Below are positions 1-9,608 of a stretch of DNA of 21,683 bases, piece by piece; the first letter of the stretch is position 1; each line of letters opens with the position of its first letter. Position numbers and translations under genes: made by a program. Below the pieces are notes generated by a model, which saw only the letters and a list, made by a program, of their open reading frames with translations, was not told the DNA's origin and did not search any database. The DNA is from JBCBCP01 sp039178165 (lineage in GTDB: Bacteria; Pseudomonadota; Alphaproteobacteria; Rhodobacterales; Rhodobacteraceae): NCBI GenBank assembly GCA_039178165.1, contig JBCDFL010000036.1:1-21683 (forward strand), written 5' to 3'.

Positions 1-1
1 C

Positions 2-151
2 TACGCGGTCTCCCTCGCCTCCTACCTGCTGTACCCGCTCGAAGAGCCAACGGGGCTCAGCAAGGGGATGCTGACGGCGATGGTCACCGTTCCCGTCTTC
101 CTCGGCGTGTGGTGGCTGGTGCGCCGCCTGCGCCAAGCGGTAGAGAAATAG
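2..151 (+). CDS. C-terminal end of an unidentified membrane protein (partial)
   Basis: An open frame enters from the left edge and stops at a TAG (149-151), giving 49 residues. The tail has one clear hydrophobic helix (about residues 24-40, rich in V, F, L and W) followed by a basic RRLRQ stretch, the usual pattern of a last membrane helix with a cytoplasmic tail. A second apolar stretch lies at the very start (SLASYLLYPL). The stop is only 2 nt from the convergent stop of the OppC-like permease, so there is no room for a separate terminator. The family cannot be named from this fragment. It is a real coding end because the frame is open to the edge and its composition matches a membrane protein. 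Confidence 0.6.
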   Translation, partial: YAVSLASYLLYPLEEPTGLSKGMLTAMVTVPVFLGVWWLVRRLRQAVEK

Positions 152-153
152 CC

Positions 154-1149
154 TTACCGCCCCCGCAGGCGCGGGTCGAGCGCGTCGCGTAGGCCGTCGC
201 CCAGGTAGTTCACGCTCAGCACCGTCAGCGAGATCATGATGCCTGGCAGCAGCACCCGTTCGGGGAATTGCTGCATCCGCGGCACCGCGTCGGCCAGCAG
301 CTTACCCCAGGTGGGGAAGTCGCTGGGGAAGCCCACGCCCAGGAAGGACAGCGCGGACTCAGTGATGATCGCGGTGGCCAGACCCAGCGTGGCGGACACC
401 ACGATGGGGGAGACGACGTTGGGCAGCAGGTGGCGCCGGATGATCTTGCCCGAGGATGTGCCGATCGAGCGGGCGGCGAGGATGAACTCCCGCTCCTTCA
501 GCGCAAGGATGTCGCCGCGCACGATGCGGGCGGTGGGCATCCAGTTGGTCACCCCGATGATCCCGACAATCAGGACGAACATGCCCGCCTCCGGCCCGCC
601 GAAGGTCGCGGTCAGGGGCTGGCGGAACAGCGTGACCGCCAGCAGGACCAGCGGCAGAATCGGCAGCGACAGGACCAGATCGGTGAACCGCATCAGCCAA
701 AAGTCGAGCCGCTTGAAATAGCCCGCCAGCACGCCGACCAGCGTGCCGATCACCAGCGCCAGCAGCATCGCGGCCCAGCCCACGGCCATGGACACGCGGC
801 CCCCCGCGATGATCGTTGCGAGGATGTCGCGGCCCAGATTGTCCGTCCCGAAGGGCCGGTGCCAGCCGGCCTTGGCGTTCCCGTCCCACAGCAGCACCCA
901 GACGGGCCGCATGTCGCGGTTGCGGATGTCGAGCGCTTGCGCGTCCAGCGTCCAAACATAGGGCCCCAGGATCACCGCCAGCGTGATGAAGATCAGGAAG
1001 CTGCCCCCGAACATCGCGCCCTTGTGCTTGCGAAACTGGCTCCACACGTCGCGCCATTGGGAGGACGGGGCGCTGATGACCTCTTTGTCCTGGAGGGCGG
1101 AGATGAACTCGGCATCGGCCTGCGGGCCGGACGGCGTGGCCTCAGTCAT
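154..1149 (-). CDS. Peptide-type ABC transporter permease, OppC/DppC family
   Basis: Inner-membrane permease of 331 aa, expected to pair with the adjacent OppB-like protein to form the import channel. A long N-terminal cytoplasmic extension (about 1-45) precedes the first helix (about 46-66). The OppC hallmark FGTDNLGRD lies at residues 100-108, and the EAA loop that docks with the ATPase is at about 221-243 (EFILAARSIG then the HLLPN segment). The C-terminus ends DPRLRGR, typical of the family. The ATG at 1147-1149 overlaps the stop of the upstream permease by 8 nt, so the two are translationally coupled. Transported substrate is unknown; the family carries peptides, nickel, opines and sugars as well as amino acid derivatives. 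Confidence 0.95.
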   Translation of the reverse strand: MTEATPSGPQADAEFISALQDKEVISAPSSQWRDVWSQFRKHKGAMFGGSFLIFITLAVILGPYVWTLDAQALDIRNRDMRPVWVLLWDGNAKAGWHRPFGTDNLGRDILATIIAGGRVSMAVGWAAMLLALVIGTLVGVLAGYFKRLDFWLMRFTDLVLSLPILPLVLLAVTLFRQPLTATFGGPEAGMFVLIVGIIGVTNWMPTARIVRGDILALKEREFILAARSIGTSSGKIIRRHLLPNVVSPIVVSATLGLATAIITESALSFLGVGFPSDFPTWGKLLADAVPRMQQFPERVLLPGIMISLTVLSVNYLGDGLRDALDPRLRGR

Positions 1150-2149
1150 AGCGGATCCTCGGGTCGAGCACGCCGTAAAGGACGTCGGCGATCAGGTTGA
1201 AGAGCACGATCAGGATCGCGAAAATGAAAGTCAGCGTCATCACGCCCGGCAGATCGTTGGCAAAGAGCCACGTCAACAGCAGCTGCCCGATCCCGTTCAC
1301 CTTAAAGACATTCTCGGTGATGATCGCCCCGCCGAAGATGCTAGGCACGCCCAACGCGATGACCGTGACGACCGGGATCATCGAATTGCGCACGACGTGG
1401 ACCATAACGACGACGCTCTCCTTCAGGCCCTTGGCGCGCGCCGTGCGCACGTAATCCTGGTTGAGGTTGTCCAGCATCGCGCCACGCATGTAGCGGCTGA
1501 TCTGCGCGGTGGTCTGCAGGGCAAGCACCATGACCGGCATGATCATCTGGTAGAATTGGACTTTGAAGCTTTCCCAATCGGTCACAACGTGGGTCGTGTC
1601 GTAGATCGACGGCAGCCAGCCGAGGCTGACGGAGAAGATCACGATCAGCAGCGGCCCGGTGAAGAAGGGCGGGATCGAAAAGCCGATCATCGTGACGAAC
1701 GTGCCTGCTTGGTCGAAGACGCTGTAGTGGCGGTAGGCGCTGTAGATGCCGATGGGCAGCGCGATCAGGATGCCGACGATATAGGCCAGGCCCACGACCC
1801 ACAGCGTCTGCGGCAGGCGCTGGACGACGATATCCATAACCGGGCTGCGGGTCTGCCAGCTGAGGATGCGCTGCTTGCCTTCGGAGAAGTTGGTGCCGAA
1901 GAGGTAGTCGATGAAGACCTGCGGCTCGATCCAGAAGAACTGCACCAGCCATTTCCAGTATTGGATGTACCAAGCTTGCCCGAGCCCCAACGCCTCGCGC
2001 ATCCGCTCTTTGACCTCTGGCGGGACGGTCAGCGGGACCTGCGCCATGGGATCGCCGGGGGCGAGTTGCAGTAGGCCAAAGATGACGAGGCTGATGAACA
2101 GCAGCGTCGGGATCGACAGGATCAGCCGTCTGATCGTGAAGGTAAGCAT
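1142..2149 (-). CDS. Peptide-type ABC transporter permease, OppB/DppB family
   Basis: Permease of 335 aa. It starts with the short N-terminus and first helix typical of OppB (about 8-30), followed by the conserved APGDP motif (30-34). A large periplasmic loop follows (about 35-110). Further helices lead to the EAA loop (about 232-251, DYVRTARAKGL), and the protein ends DPRIRYD. The start ATG (2147-2149) has a strong ribosome site AAGAGG (2155-2160) five to six bases upstream. The 115-bp gap to the broken MFS gene upstream (2150-2264) holds no gene. A CCCTAGCG block there (around 2228-2236, minus strand) resembles the -10 region of the ATPase promoter, but I see no good -35, so whether the permeases have their own promoter is open. 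Confidence 0.95.
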   Translation of the reverse strand: MLTFTIRRLILSIPTLLFISLVIFGLLQLAPGDPMAQVPLTVPPEVKERMREALGLGQAWYIQYWKWLVQFFWIEPQVFIDYLFGTNFSEGKQRILSWQTRSPVMDIVVQRLPQTLWVVGLAYIVGILIALPIGIYSAYRHYSVFDQAGTFVTMIGFSIPPFFTGPLLIVIFSVSLGWLPSIYDTTHVVTDWESFKVQFYQMIMPVMVLALQTTAQISRYMRGAMLDNLNQDYVRTARAKGLKESVVVMVHVVRNSMIPVVTVIALGVPSIFGGAIITENVFKVNGIGQLLLTWLFANDLPGVMTLTFIFAILIVLFNLIADVLYGVLDPRIRYD

Positions 2150-2264
2150 CGCGGCCTCTTCATGGGTGCCTTGCTCCAGCGTTGCATAGCGGGCGGTTGA
2201 TGTCTCTACCTTTCGTGGGGGGAAGGGGCGCTAGGGTGGGGATGCTGCCTTTGGCGGCGCTGGT

Positions 2265-3407
2265 CTAGGCCGCGCGCTCGCCAAGCGCCGCATTCCCCGC
2301 TGCGGCGAGCGCCAGGATAAGAAGGGCGGCGGGGGCGAGCGTGTCGAGACCGACGCTGTCAGCGATCAAGCTGGCGAGGGCCGAGCCGGCGGCGATCCCG
2401 ACATAATTGGCCGAGGAATTGAGCGCGAGGACGACGCCGTGCTTTGCCGCGGGGGTCGCATTGACCAGGCGGTTTTGCTGCGGCGTTGCGAAGAGTGTCC
2501 CGGCAAAGGCGCATGTGGCGAGGGCCAGCGCACCCCAGAGCGCGCCAAAGTTAAGTGCGACCGCCGCGCAGCCCCCGGCAAGGAGGGCGAGGCTGATCCA
2601 GACCAGGCGGACGGGCCCGATACGGCCCGAAAGGATGCCCGCGGCACTGTTGCCGGCGACGCCCATCACGCCGAACAGCAGGATAGCGAAGGGGAGCTAG
2701 CCGTCCGGCACGTCGGCGCGCTGGGACAGCATCTCTCCCATCAACGCGTAGAGGGTGAATTGCGCGGCCAGCACGCAGACGGTCACGCACAGAAGTCCGC
2801 CGAGATGGAAACGGTTGGCGATGCGGGCCGTCGATGTGGCGGCCTGGCTGCTGGTTTGTGCGGGCAGGACGATCAGGACAAGGACAAAGAACGCGGCGGC
2901 GACGATTGCGATGGCGCCCATCGCGCCGCGCCAACCCAGGGCGAGGCTGAGCCAGGTGGCGACGGGCACGCCCGCGACGGTCGCCAGAGTGAAGCCGCCG
3001 AAGACGATGGCGAGGATCGCGCCGCGCCGCGCCACCGGTACGAGGGAGATGGCGAGGGCGGTGCTTGTGGGCGCGATAAGGGCGCCGCCGAGGGCGGACA
3101 GGATGCGGGCGGCAAGAAGCCCGCCGAAGGTGGTCGCAAGCGCCGTCCAGGCCAGCGATAGGGCCAGAAGCGCCGCACCAACGACGATCAGCGCGCGTTG
3201 CGACAACCGCGCGGCCAGCACAAACTGCGCCACGGGCGCTGCGATGGCGAAGGTCGCGGCAAAGGCGGTGACCAGCCAGCCAGCCGCGCTGGCGGGCAGG
3301 CCCAGATCGCGCGTCAGTTCAGGGCCGATCCCGAGGATGCTGAGCGAGGTGGTGCCGATCACGAACATGCCGACAGCCAGGATCCATGGTAGGGCGCGCA
3401 GGCTCAT
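2265..3407 (-). pseudogene. MFS efflux transporter interrupted by one in-frame amber codon
   Basis: One continuous reading frame of 381 codons encodes an arabinose-efflux-type major facilitator protein, but a TAG at 2697-2699 interrupts it after residue 236. Upstream are about seven membrane helices ending ALMGEMLSQRADVPDG. Directly after the stop the same frame continues LPFAILLFGVMGVAGN, the normal start of the next helix, and runs 143 codons to a TAG at 2265-2267. Removing the stop gives 380 aa, a usual length for this family, with no other lesion seen. TGG (Trp) or CAG (Gln) changed at one base would explain it. The start ATG overlaps the stop of the small upstream gene by 4 nt. It could be a recent pseudogene, a sequencing error or a leaky stop. 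The substrate is unknown. Confidence 0.85.
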
Positions 3408-3619
3408 AACCGGATCGCCCGATAAGCGCGCGCCTTGGCGACGATCTCTTCCGGCGTCAGGCCGTCGTATTCCTTCGCGAAGGCGTAGCTCAGGATGTCC
3501 GGGTCAGGGGACAGGGCCAGAATTTCCGCCACCAATGCGTCCTCGTCCTCCTCCGCCACCTCGAGGGTCAGGAGCTGCGTCAACTTTTCGAGCAGGGGAT
3601 CGGGCATCGGGCGACTCAT
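3404..3619 (-). CDS. Small acidic hypothetical protein (71 aa)
   Basis: Unrecognised 71-residue protein, soluble and rich in Asp and Glu (an EVAEEDEDALVAE stretch in the middle), with predicted amphipathic helices and no membrane segment, cysteine or signal peptide. It looks like a small all-helical protein. The stop overlaps the ATG of the MFS gene (ATGA), so it was probably co-translated with the transporter. No good ribosome site precedes the first ATG (3617-3619); a second Met at residue 5 is an alternative start. The start lies 12 nt after the T-run of the terminator that ends the binding-protein gene, leaving almost no space for a promoter of its own. It is called real because of the coupled overlap and the length of the open frame, but it is not proven. 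Confidence 0.65.
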   Translation of the reverse strand: MSRPMPDPLLEKLTQLLTLEVAEEDEDALVAEILALSPDPDILSYAFAKEYDGLTPEEIVAKARAYRAIRL

Positions 3620-3631
3620 TATTCCGAAACG

Positions 3632-3661
3632 AAAAACCGCGCCCCCGGGTAGGGGACGCGG
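3632..3661 (-). terminator. Rho-independent terminator after the substrate-binding protein gene
   Basis: On the minus strand a 10-bp GC-rich stem (arms 3652-3661 and 3637-3646, with a single G-U pair) closes a 5-nt loop and is followed at once by five T residues (3632-3636). It lies 21 nt past the stop codon of the binding-protein gene. Because the acidic-protein/MFS genes follow in the same direction with almost no space for a promoter, the hairpin may act as an attenuator that keeps binding-protein mRNA more abundant than the downstream part. Confidence 0.88.
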
Positions 3662-3682
3662 CCATAGGTTAAACAGGCAGGC

Positions 3683-5404
3683 TTAGCCGTCGATGCGGTG
3701 CCAGTCTGCGATGTTCCACAGCTCGCTGTCCCAGACGTTCAGCTTGATGCCGCCGAGGGTCTTGGCGTGGGCCGACAGGCGCGCGCGGTTGACCAGCGGG
3801 ACGATCGTGTACGTCTCGGAGGTGAGCATGGCGTTCATCTTCTTGGCCAGCTCAGCGCGCTTGTCGATGTCGCCGGTCCGGGCCAGCTCGTCGATCAGGG
3901 CGTCGTAGGCCGGGTCGCAGAAGCGGTTGATGTTCTCACCCTGCCACTGGCTGGACGGCTTCGGCTCGTTGCCGCACCGGTAGGCCGCCAGATATTGCTG
4001 GGGGTCGGTGCCGTTGAAGGTGTTGGCGTACATCTCCACGTCCGCGTAGAACTTCTGGAACGTGTCCGGGGAGCCCGGATCGCCGCCGAAGAACACCGAC
4101 GCGTCGAGGTTGCGCAGCTCGGTCTCAACACCGATCTCGCTCCACCACTGCTTGATCAGCGCCTGGAAGTCCTGACGGACGGCGTTGGTCGAGGTCTGAT
4201 AGAGGATGCGCAGTTCAACGCCGTCCTTGTCGCGGATGCCGTTGCCGTCGCTGTCGACCCAGCCCGCTTCATCGAGCAGCGCGTTGGCGCCGGCGATGTC
4301 CTGGGTCAGGCACTCTTCGTTGCCCGACGCGTAGATCGCGGGCGCGGGCACGAGGTCACAGGTCGGCGTGCCGGCCTGGCCGTAGCCCACTTCGGTCAGC
4401 AGCGCGCGGTCGATGGCCATGGACAGCGCCTTGCGCACCGATTGGTCAGACAGGAAGGGGTGCGGCTCGGCCACGGTGGCGCGCGTCTCTGGCGGCAGGT
4501 CCGGGGACGGGTTGGTGAGGTTCATCTCCAGACGTTCCACCAGCGGGCCGAAGCCTGCGATGGGCGTGCCCATGCCGCCTTGCTCCATCTGCGCGATGAC
4601 GTCGGGCGCCAGCTGCAGGTTCCAGGCGTAGTCGAACTCGCCCGTTTCCATCACGGCGCGGCCCGCAGCGGTGGCGTCACCGCCGCCTTTGAAGAGCACG
4701 GACGCGAAGGCCGGCTTCGACGGGTCGCGGTAGTTCGGGTTCGCCTCGTACTGGATCACGTCGTTGGGGCGGAAGTCGGTGACCACAAAGGGGCCGGTGC
4801 CGATGGGGCCGAAGTTGGCTTCGGTGCATTCGGGCGCGCGGGCGCCGAGGCAGTCGGCGAATTGCGCGGCCTGGATGATCGGGGACTGGCCGCCAACGAA
4901 GGGGCCGTAGGGGTTCGGCTTGGGCTGGTTGAACGTCACGACAACCGTGCGCGCGTCCGGAGTTTCCACCGATTCCACACCGTCGAAGAACGCGCCCTGG
5001 GCGCAGCCGCCTTCGGGGTGCATGCAATATTCGGCGGTAAAGCGGACATCTTCGGACGTCACCGGCGTGCCGTCGGACCACATCATGCCTTCGGCGATGG
5101 TCCAGGTGATCTGGGTCAGATCCTCGCTCACGCCGCCATTGCCGACGGTCGGGATGCTTTCGGCCAGCCACGGGACCATCTCGCCGGTCTCGGTATAGCG
5201 GGCGAGCGGTTCCAGGATCAGCGAGGCAGACTCGATGTCCTTGGTGCCGCCCGACAGATACGGGTTCAGGATCGAGGGGGCCTGCCAGTAGAGGATCTTC
5301 ACCTCACCGTCGCGGCCGCGCTCGCCCGAGTGGCCGTCGGCAAAGGCAATCGTGCCCAGGCCGGTGGCAACTGCGCCAAGCAGTAGCGTTTTCAGTTTCA
5401 TCAT
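3683..5404 (-). CDS. Peptide-type ABC transporter substrate-binding protein (SBP_bac_5 family)
   Basis: Periplasmic binding protein of 573 aa that captures the ligand for the importer. The frame is open further upstream, but the start is placed at the double ATG (5402-5404 and 5399-5401). There a GGAG ribosome site sits 3 or 6 nt upstream, and a clean signal peptide follows (KLK, hydrophobic core, likely cut after AFA at residue 22). Family marks include the N-terminal LNPYLS segment, MMWSDGTPVTSEDVRFT (107-123), IGTGPF (201-206) and WVDSDGNGIRDKDG (382-395). Eight cysteines fall in four close pairs (127/134, 185/193, 349/365, 477/496), suggesting four local disulphides. The gene ends at a strong terminator and is separated from its permease genes by the acidic-protein/MFS pair. 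Ligand class is not readable from sequence. Confidence 0.93.
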   Translation of the reverse strand: MMKLKTLLLGAVATGLGTIAFADGHSGERGRDGEVKILYWQAPSILNPYLSGGTKDIESASLILEPLARYTETGEMVPWLAESIPTVGNGGVSEDLTQITWTIAEGMMWSDGTPVTSEDVRFTAEYCMHPEGGCAQGAFFDGVESVETPDARTVVVTFNQPKPNPYGPFVGGQSPIIQAAQFADCLGARAPECTEANFGPIGTGPFVVTDFRPNDVIQYEANPNYRDPSKPAFASVLFKGGGDATAAGRAVMETGEFDYAWNLQLAPDVIAQMEQGGMGTPIAGFGPLVERLEMNLTNPSPDLPPETRATVAEPHPFLSDQSVRKALSMAIDRALLTEVGYGQAGTPTCDLVPAPAIYASGNEECLTQDIAGANALLDEAGWVDSDGNGIRDKDGVELRILYQTSTNAVRQDFQALIKQWWSEIGVETELRNLDASVFFGGDPGSPDTFQKFYADVEMYANTFNGTDPQQYLAAYRCGNEPKPSSQWQGENINRFCDPAYDALIDELARTGDIDKRAELAKKMNAMLTSETYTIVPLVNRARLSAHAKTLGGIKLNVWDSELWNIADWHRIDG

Positions 5405-5421
5405 ATACTCCATGTTGGACA

Positions 5422-5469
5422 GGGGCCTGGGGCCCCGCGTCGGTCTTCTTTTGGGGTCGCCAGGCGACC
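5422..5469 (-). repeat. Two GC-rich inverted repeats in the leader of the binding-protein gene
   Basis: In the 267-bp divergent region, two perfect inverted repeats lie just upstream of the binding-protein start. One has 7-bp arms around one base (5455-5461 and 5463-5469). The other has 6-bp arms with a 3-base loop (5422-5427 and 5431-5436) and ends 18 nt before the first ATG. If the transcript starts upstream they would form leader hairpins; alternatively the first could be a protein-binding palindrome. I see no convincing minus-strand promoter and no known riboswitch. Confidence 0.45.
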
Positions 5470-5614
5470 AAGCCGTAAGGAATGAAGCCCCGGAAGACCC
5501 CGGTTTTGCAACGAAATCCGCACCACATCCCCACGAATGCCTGCCATGCAATCACAAACGGCGGAAAAAGCAAGCACCCGTTTCGGTTGCCGTCGCGCCA
5601 GGGGCGGCGCTGGT

Positions 5615-5643
5615 TTGACAGGGCGGCGGGGCACCCCTAGCGT
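5615..5643 (+). promoter_or_regulatory. Sigma-70-type promoter for the ATPase gene cluster
   Basis: A perfect -35 box TTGACA (5615-5620) is followed by a 17-bp spacer and a -10 box TAGCGT (5638-5643), which keeps the first, second and last bases of TATAAT. The predicted start near 5650 leaves about 22 nt before the ATG at 5672, enough for the AAGGA ribosome site at 5656-5660. It would drive the ATPase-SDR overlap unit and possibly the genes beyond. Confidence 0.7.
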
Positions 5644-5671
5644 GCTGGGAAACATAAGGACAACGCCGCCC

Positions 5672-7583
<1,912 letters not shown>

Positions 7584-7591
<8 letters not shown>

Positions 7592-8258
7592 GCCCGTCGC
7601 CCTCGTCACCGGCGCGGGGCGCGGGATTGGCCGGAGTATAGCGGACGCGCTGAGCGCCGATCACATTGTCATCCGTCACTACAACACAACTGCCCCGCCC
7701 GAGGGCGGGCTTCAGGCCGACCTGACGGACCCCGCCGCCTGCGCGGGGCTGGTGGAGGATGTAATCGCGGCCCACGGTCGCCTCGACGTCATCGTAAACA
7801 ACGCCGGCGCCATCACCATGTCGCCGCTGAACAGCTTTGATCCCAGCTACGCCGACCTGCTCGCCGTCAACGTCCTGGCCCCGCACGCCATCCTCGCCGC
7901 CGCCCTGCCGCATTTGCAGCCGGGGGCGTGCATCGTGAACATCTCTTCCATGAACGCCGACCTGCCGGGGCGCGGCGCGGCCCTCTACTCCGCCAGCAAG
8001 GGCGCGCTCAACACCTGGACGAAAGCCGCGGCTAGAGAACTCGGCCCCAAGGGCATCCGCGTCAACGCCGTCGCCCCTGGCGCCATCGACACGCCCGAGG
8101 CCCCCCGTGCCCCGGACCTGCGCGACGCCTTCGTCGAGCTGCAAGCCCTGGACCGCGTCGGCGCACCCGCCGATATCGCGGGGGCTGTCCGCTACCTGAT
8201 CGGCGCAGACTTCATCACCGGGGCGATCCTGCCCGTCACCGGAGGCTACCGCCTCTGA
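7584..8258 (+). CDS. Short-chain dehydrogenase/reductase (SDR)
   Basis: NAD(P)-dependent oxidoreductase of 224 aa with the classical SDR layout: cofactor loop TGAGRGIG (9-16), NNAG (72-75), active-site Asn 96, Ser 122, Tyr 135 and Lys 139 (YSASK), and a C-terminal TGAILPVTGG segment. It is a little shorter than the usual 245-250 residues, mainly in the region before NNAG. It starts with GTG at 7584, overlapping the ATPase stop by 8 nt, so the two are probably coupled. The second beta strand ends IRHYN with no acidic residue, which hints at NADP rather than NAD. The substrate is unknown; placement suggests a step in processing the imported compound. Confidence 0.92.
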
Positions 8259-8264
8259 ACCCCC

Positions 8265-8299
8265 ATTGCACATCGGTGCAATTCAGAGAACACTTCTCT
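8265..8299 (+). repeat. Two adjacent small inverted repeats after the SDR gene
   Basis: Six nt past the SDR stop lie two perfect inverted repeats. One has 7-bp arms around ATCG (8265-8271 and 8276-8282), and 2 nt later another has 6-bp arms around CAC (8285-8290 and 8294-8299). Neither is followed by a T-run, so this is not a standard terminator. They could be RNA-stabilising hairpins or operator-like palindromes in front of the deacetylase gene. Confidence 0.4.
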
Positions 8300-8348
8300 A
8301 ACCCGACCCTGCCCCATCCCCCTTCACTTGGCTGGAAACAACTCCGGG

Positions 8349-8378
8349 GGGACTGGGGGGAGGTCACCCCCCAGTCCC
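8349..8378 (+). repeat. Perfect 12-bp stem hairpin in front of the ArgE-type deacetylase
   Basis: Arms 8349-8360 and 8367-8378 are perfect reverse complements and enclose a 6-nt loop (AGGTCA). The hairpin ends 11 nt before the chosen ATG at 8390. There is no T-run after it. In RNA the stem would occupy most of the leader close to the ribosome-binding area, and no good Shine-Dalgarno sequence remains outside it. From memory, G-run/C-run hairpins of this style are common between genes in Rhodobacteraceae; that is recollection, not a search. Confidence 0.7.
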
Positions 8379-8389
8379 ACGGTAATCAC

Positions 8390-9586
8390 ATGCCCCAGAC
8401 CCTCGATCCCCTCGCGCTGATGACCAAGCTGATCAGCTTCCCCACCGTCAGCCGGGACACAAACCTGCCGCTGGTCGAATGGGTGGCTGACTATCTCGGC
8501 ACCCACGGGATCGAGGCGCATCTGTGGCCCGACCCGAACCAGCCGCACAAGGCCGCGCTCTTCGCCCATGTCGGCCCGTGGGAGGAGGGGGCCGTGGTCC
8601 TCAGCGGGCATATGGATGTGGTGCCCATCGACGGGCAGGATTGGACGACCGACCCCTGGAGCGTGACAGAGCGCGACGGCACCTATGTGGGCCGCGGCAC
8701 CTGCGACATGAAAGGCTTCGATGCCCTGGCCATCTGGGCGCTGGTGGAGGCGCAGGCGCGGGGCGTCACCAAGCCCCTGCAACTGGCCCTGTCCTTCGAT
8801 GAGGAGATCGGCTGCACCGGCGCGCCGCCCCTCATCCGCGCCATGGACGAAAAGCTGCCCCGCGGCGCGGCGGTCATCGTGGGCGAGCCATCGACCATGC
8901 AGGCGGTCACGGGCCACAAGGGCGGGCAGGGCTATCCGACCCATGTGAAAGGGTTCGAGGTGCATTCGTCGATCGCCTACCAGGGCGTCAGCGCCATCCA
9001 CGAGGCCGCCCGCCTGATCGAATGGGCCAACCGCATGAACGACGAAGCCGCGGCGGCCACGCCCGGCCCGATGGCCGCGATGTTCGACCCGCCCTACACC
9101 AGCTGGCATGTCGGCATGATCGAGGGCGGCACGGCGCACAATATCACCGCCAAGGACTGCACCTTTGCCATGGGCTTCCGCGCCGTGCCGGGCGACGATC
9201 CAGCGGCGCTGAAGCAGATGTATATGGGCGAGGTCGCCCGCCTGCGCGCAAGCATCCAGGCCGTGCGACCCGAGGCGGATATCGAGGTCGAGGTCATGTT
9301 CGACGTGCCGGCCCTTCAGCCCGAGGGGCTCGGCGGTGTCTCTGGCGTCAGCGCGGACAAGGCGGGCCAAGCCGAGGCGCTGGTGCGGCAGATCACCGGC
9401 GACAACGGGAGCCACGTGGTCAGCTACGGCACGGAGGCGGGGCATTTCCAAAGCGCGGGCTATTCGGCGGTCGTTTGCGGGCCGGGGGACATCGCGCAGG
9501 CGCACCAGCCGGACGAGTTTATCACCATCCCGCAATTCGAGGCCGGTCATCAGTTCATGCGCGATTTGGTTCAGCGGCTCGCGTGA
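8390..9586 (+). CDS. M20-family deacetylase, acetylornithine deacetylase (ArgE)-like
   Basis: Metal-dependent amidohydrolase of 398 aa expected to remove an acyl group from an N-acyl amino acid. Visible marks: SGHMDVVP (72-79, metal ligand His 74 and Asp 76), the bridging Asp in GRGTCDMKGF (Asp 106), catalytic/metal Glu pair in FDEEIGC (138-139), GEPS (165-168, Glu 166) and a C-terminal AHQPDEF with the last metal His. The DMKGF form fits the ArgE branch. The open frame begins at 8276, but the earlier part crosses two intergenic hairpins and looks non-coding, so ATG 8390 is preferred; no strong ribosome site is seen there. Neighbours point to catabolism of an imported compound rather than arginine synthesis, so the true substrate may not be acetylornithine. 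Confidence 0.88.
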   Translation: MPQTLDPLALMTKLISFPTVSRDTNLPLVEWVADYLGTHGIEAHLWPDPNQPHKAALFAHVGPWEEGAVVLSGHMDVVPIDGQDWTTDPWSVTERDGTYVGRGTCDMKGFDALAIWALVEAQARGVTKPLQLALSFDEEIGCTGAPPLIRAMDEKLPRGAAVIVGEPSTMQAVTGHKGGQGYPTHVKGFEVHSSIAYQGVSAIHEAARLIEWANRMNDEAAAATPGPMAAMFDPPYTSWHVGMIEGGTAHNITAKDCTFAMGFRAVPGDDPAALKQMYMGEVARLRASIQAVRPEADIEVEVMFDVPALQPEGLGGVSGVSADKAGQAEALVRQITGDNGSHVVSYGTEAGHFQSAGYSAVVCGPGDIAQAHQPDEFITIPQFEAGHQFMRDLVQRLA

Positions 9587-9608
9587 GACAGCGCTACCCA
9601 ACACTTGC

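Noticed and set aside
2697..2699. Amber codon as pyrrolysine or programmed readthrough
   Set aside because: Nothing in the window supports pyrrolysine insertion, MFS exporters are not known to need it, and no readthrough stem-loop is evident; simple mutation or error is more likely.
3698..5386. Long open frame (562 aa) on the plus strand opposite the binding-protein gene
   Set aside because: Composition is the Arg/Gly/Val/His-rich pattern of an antisense GC-rich frame, with no domain, and the minus strand is clearly the real binding protein.
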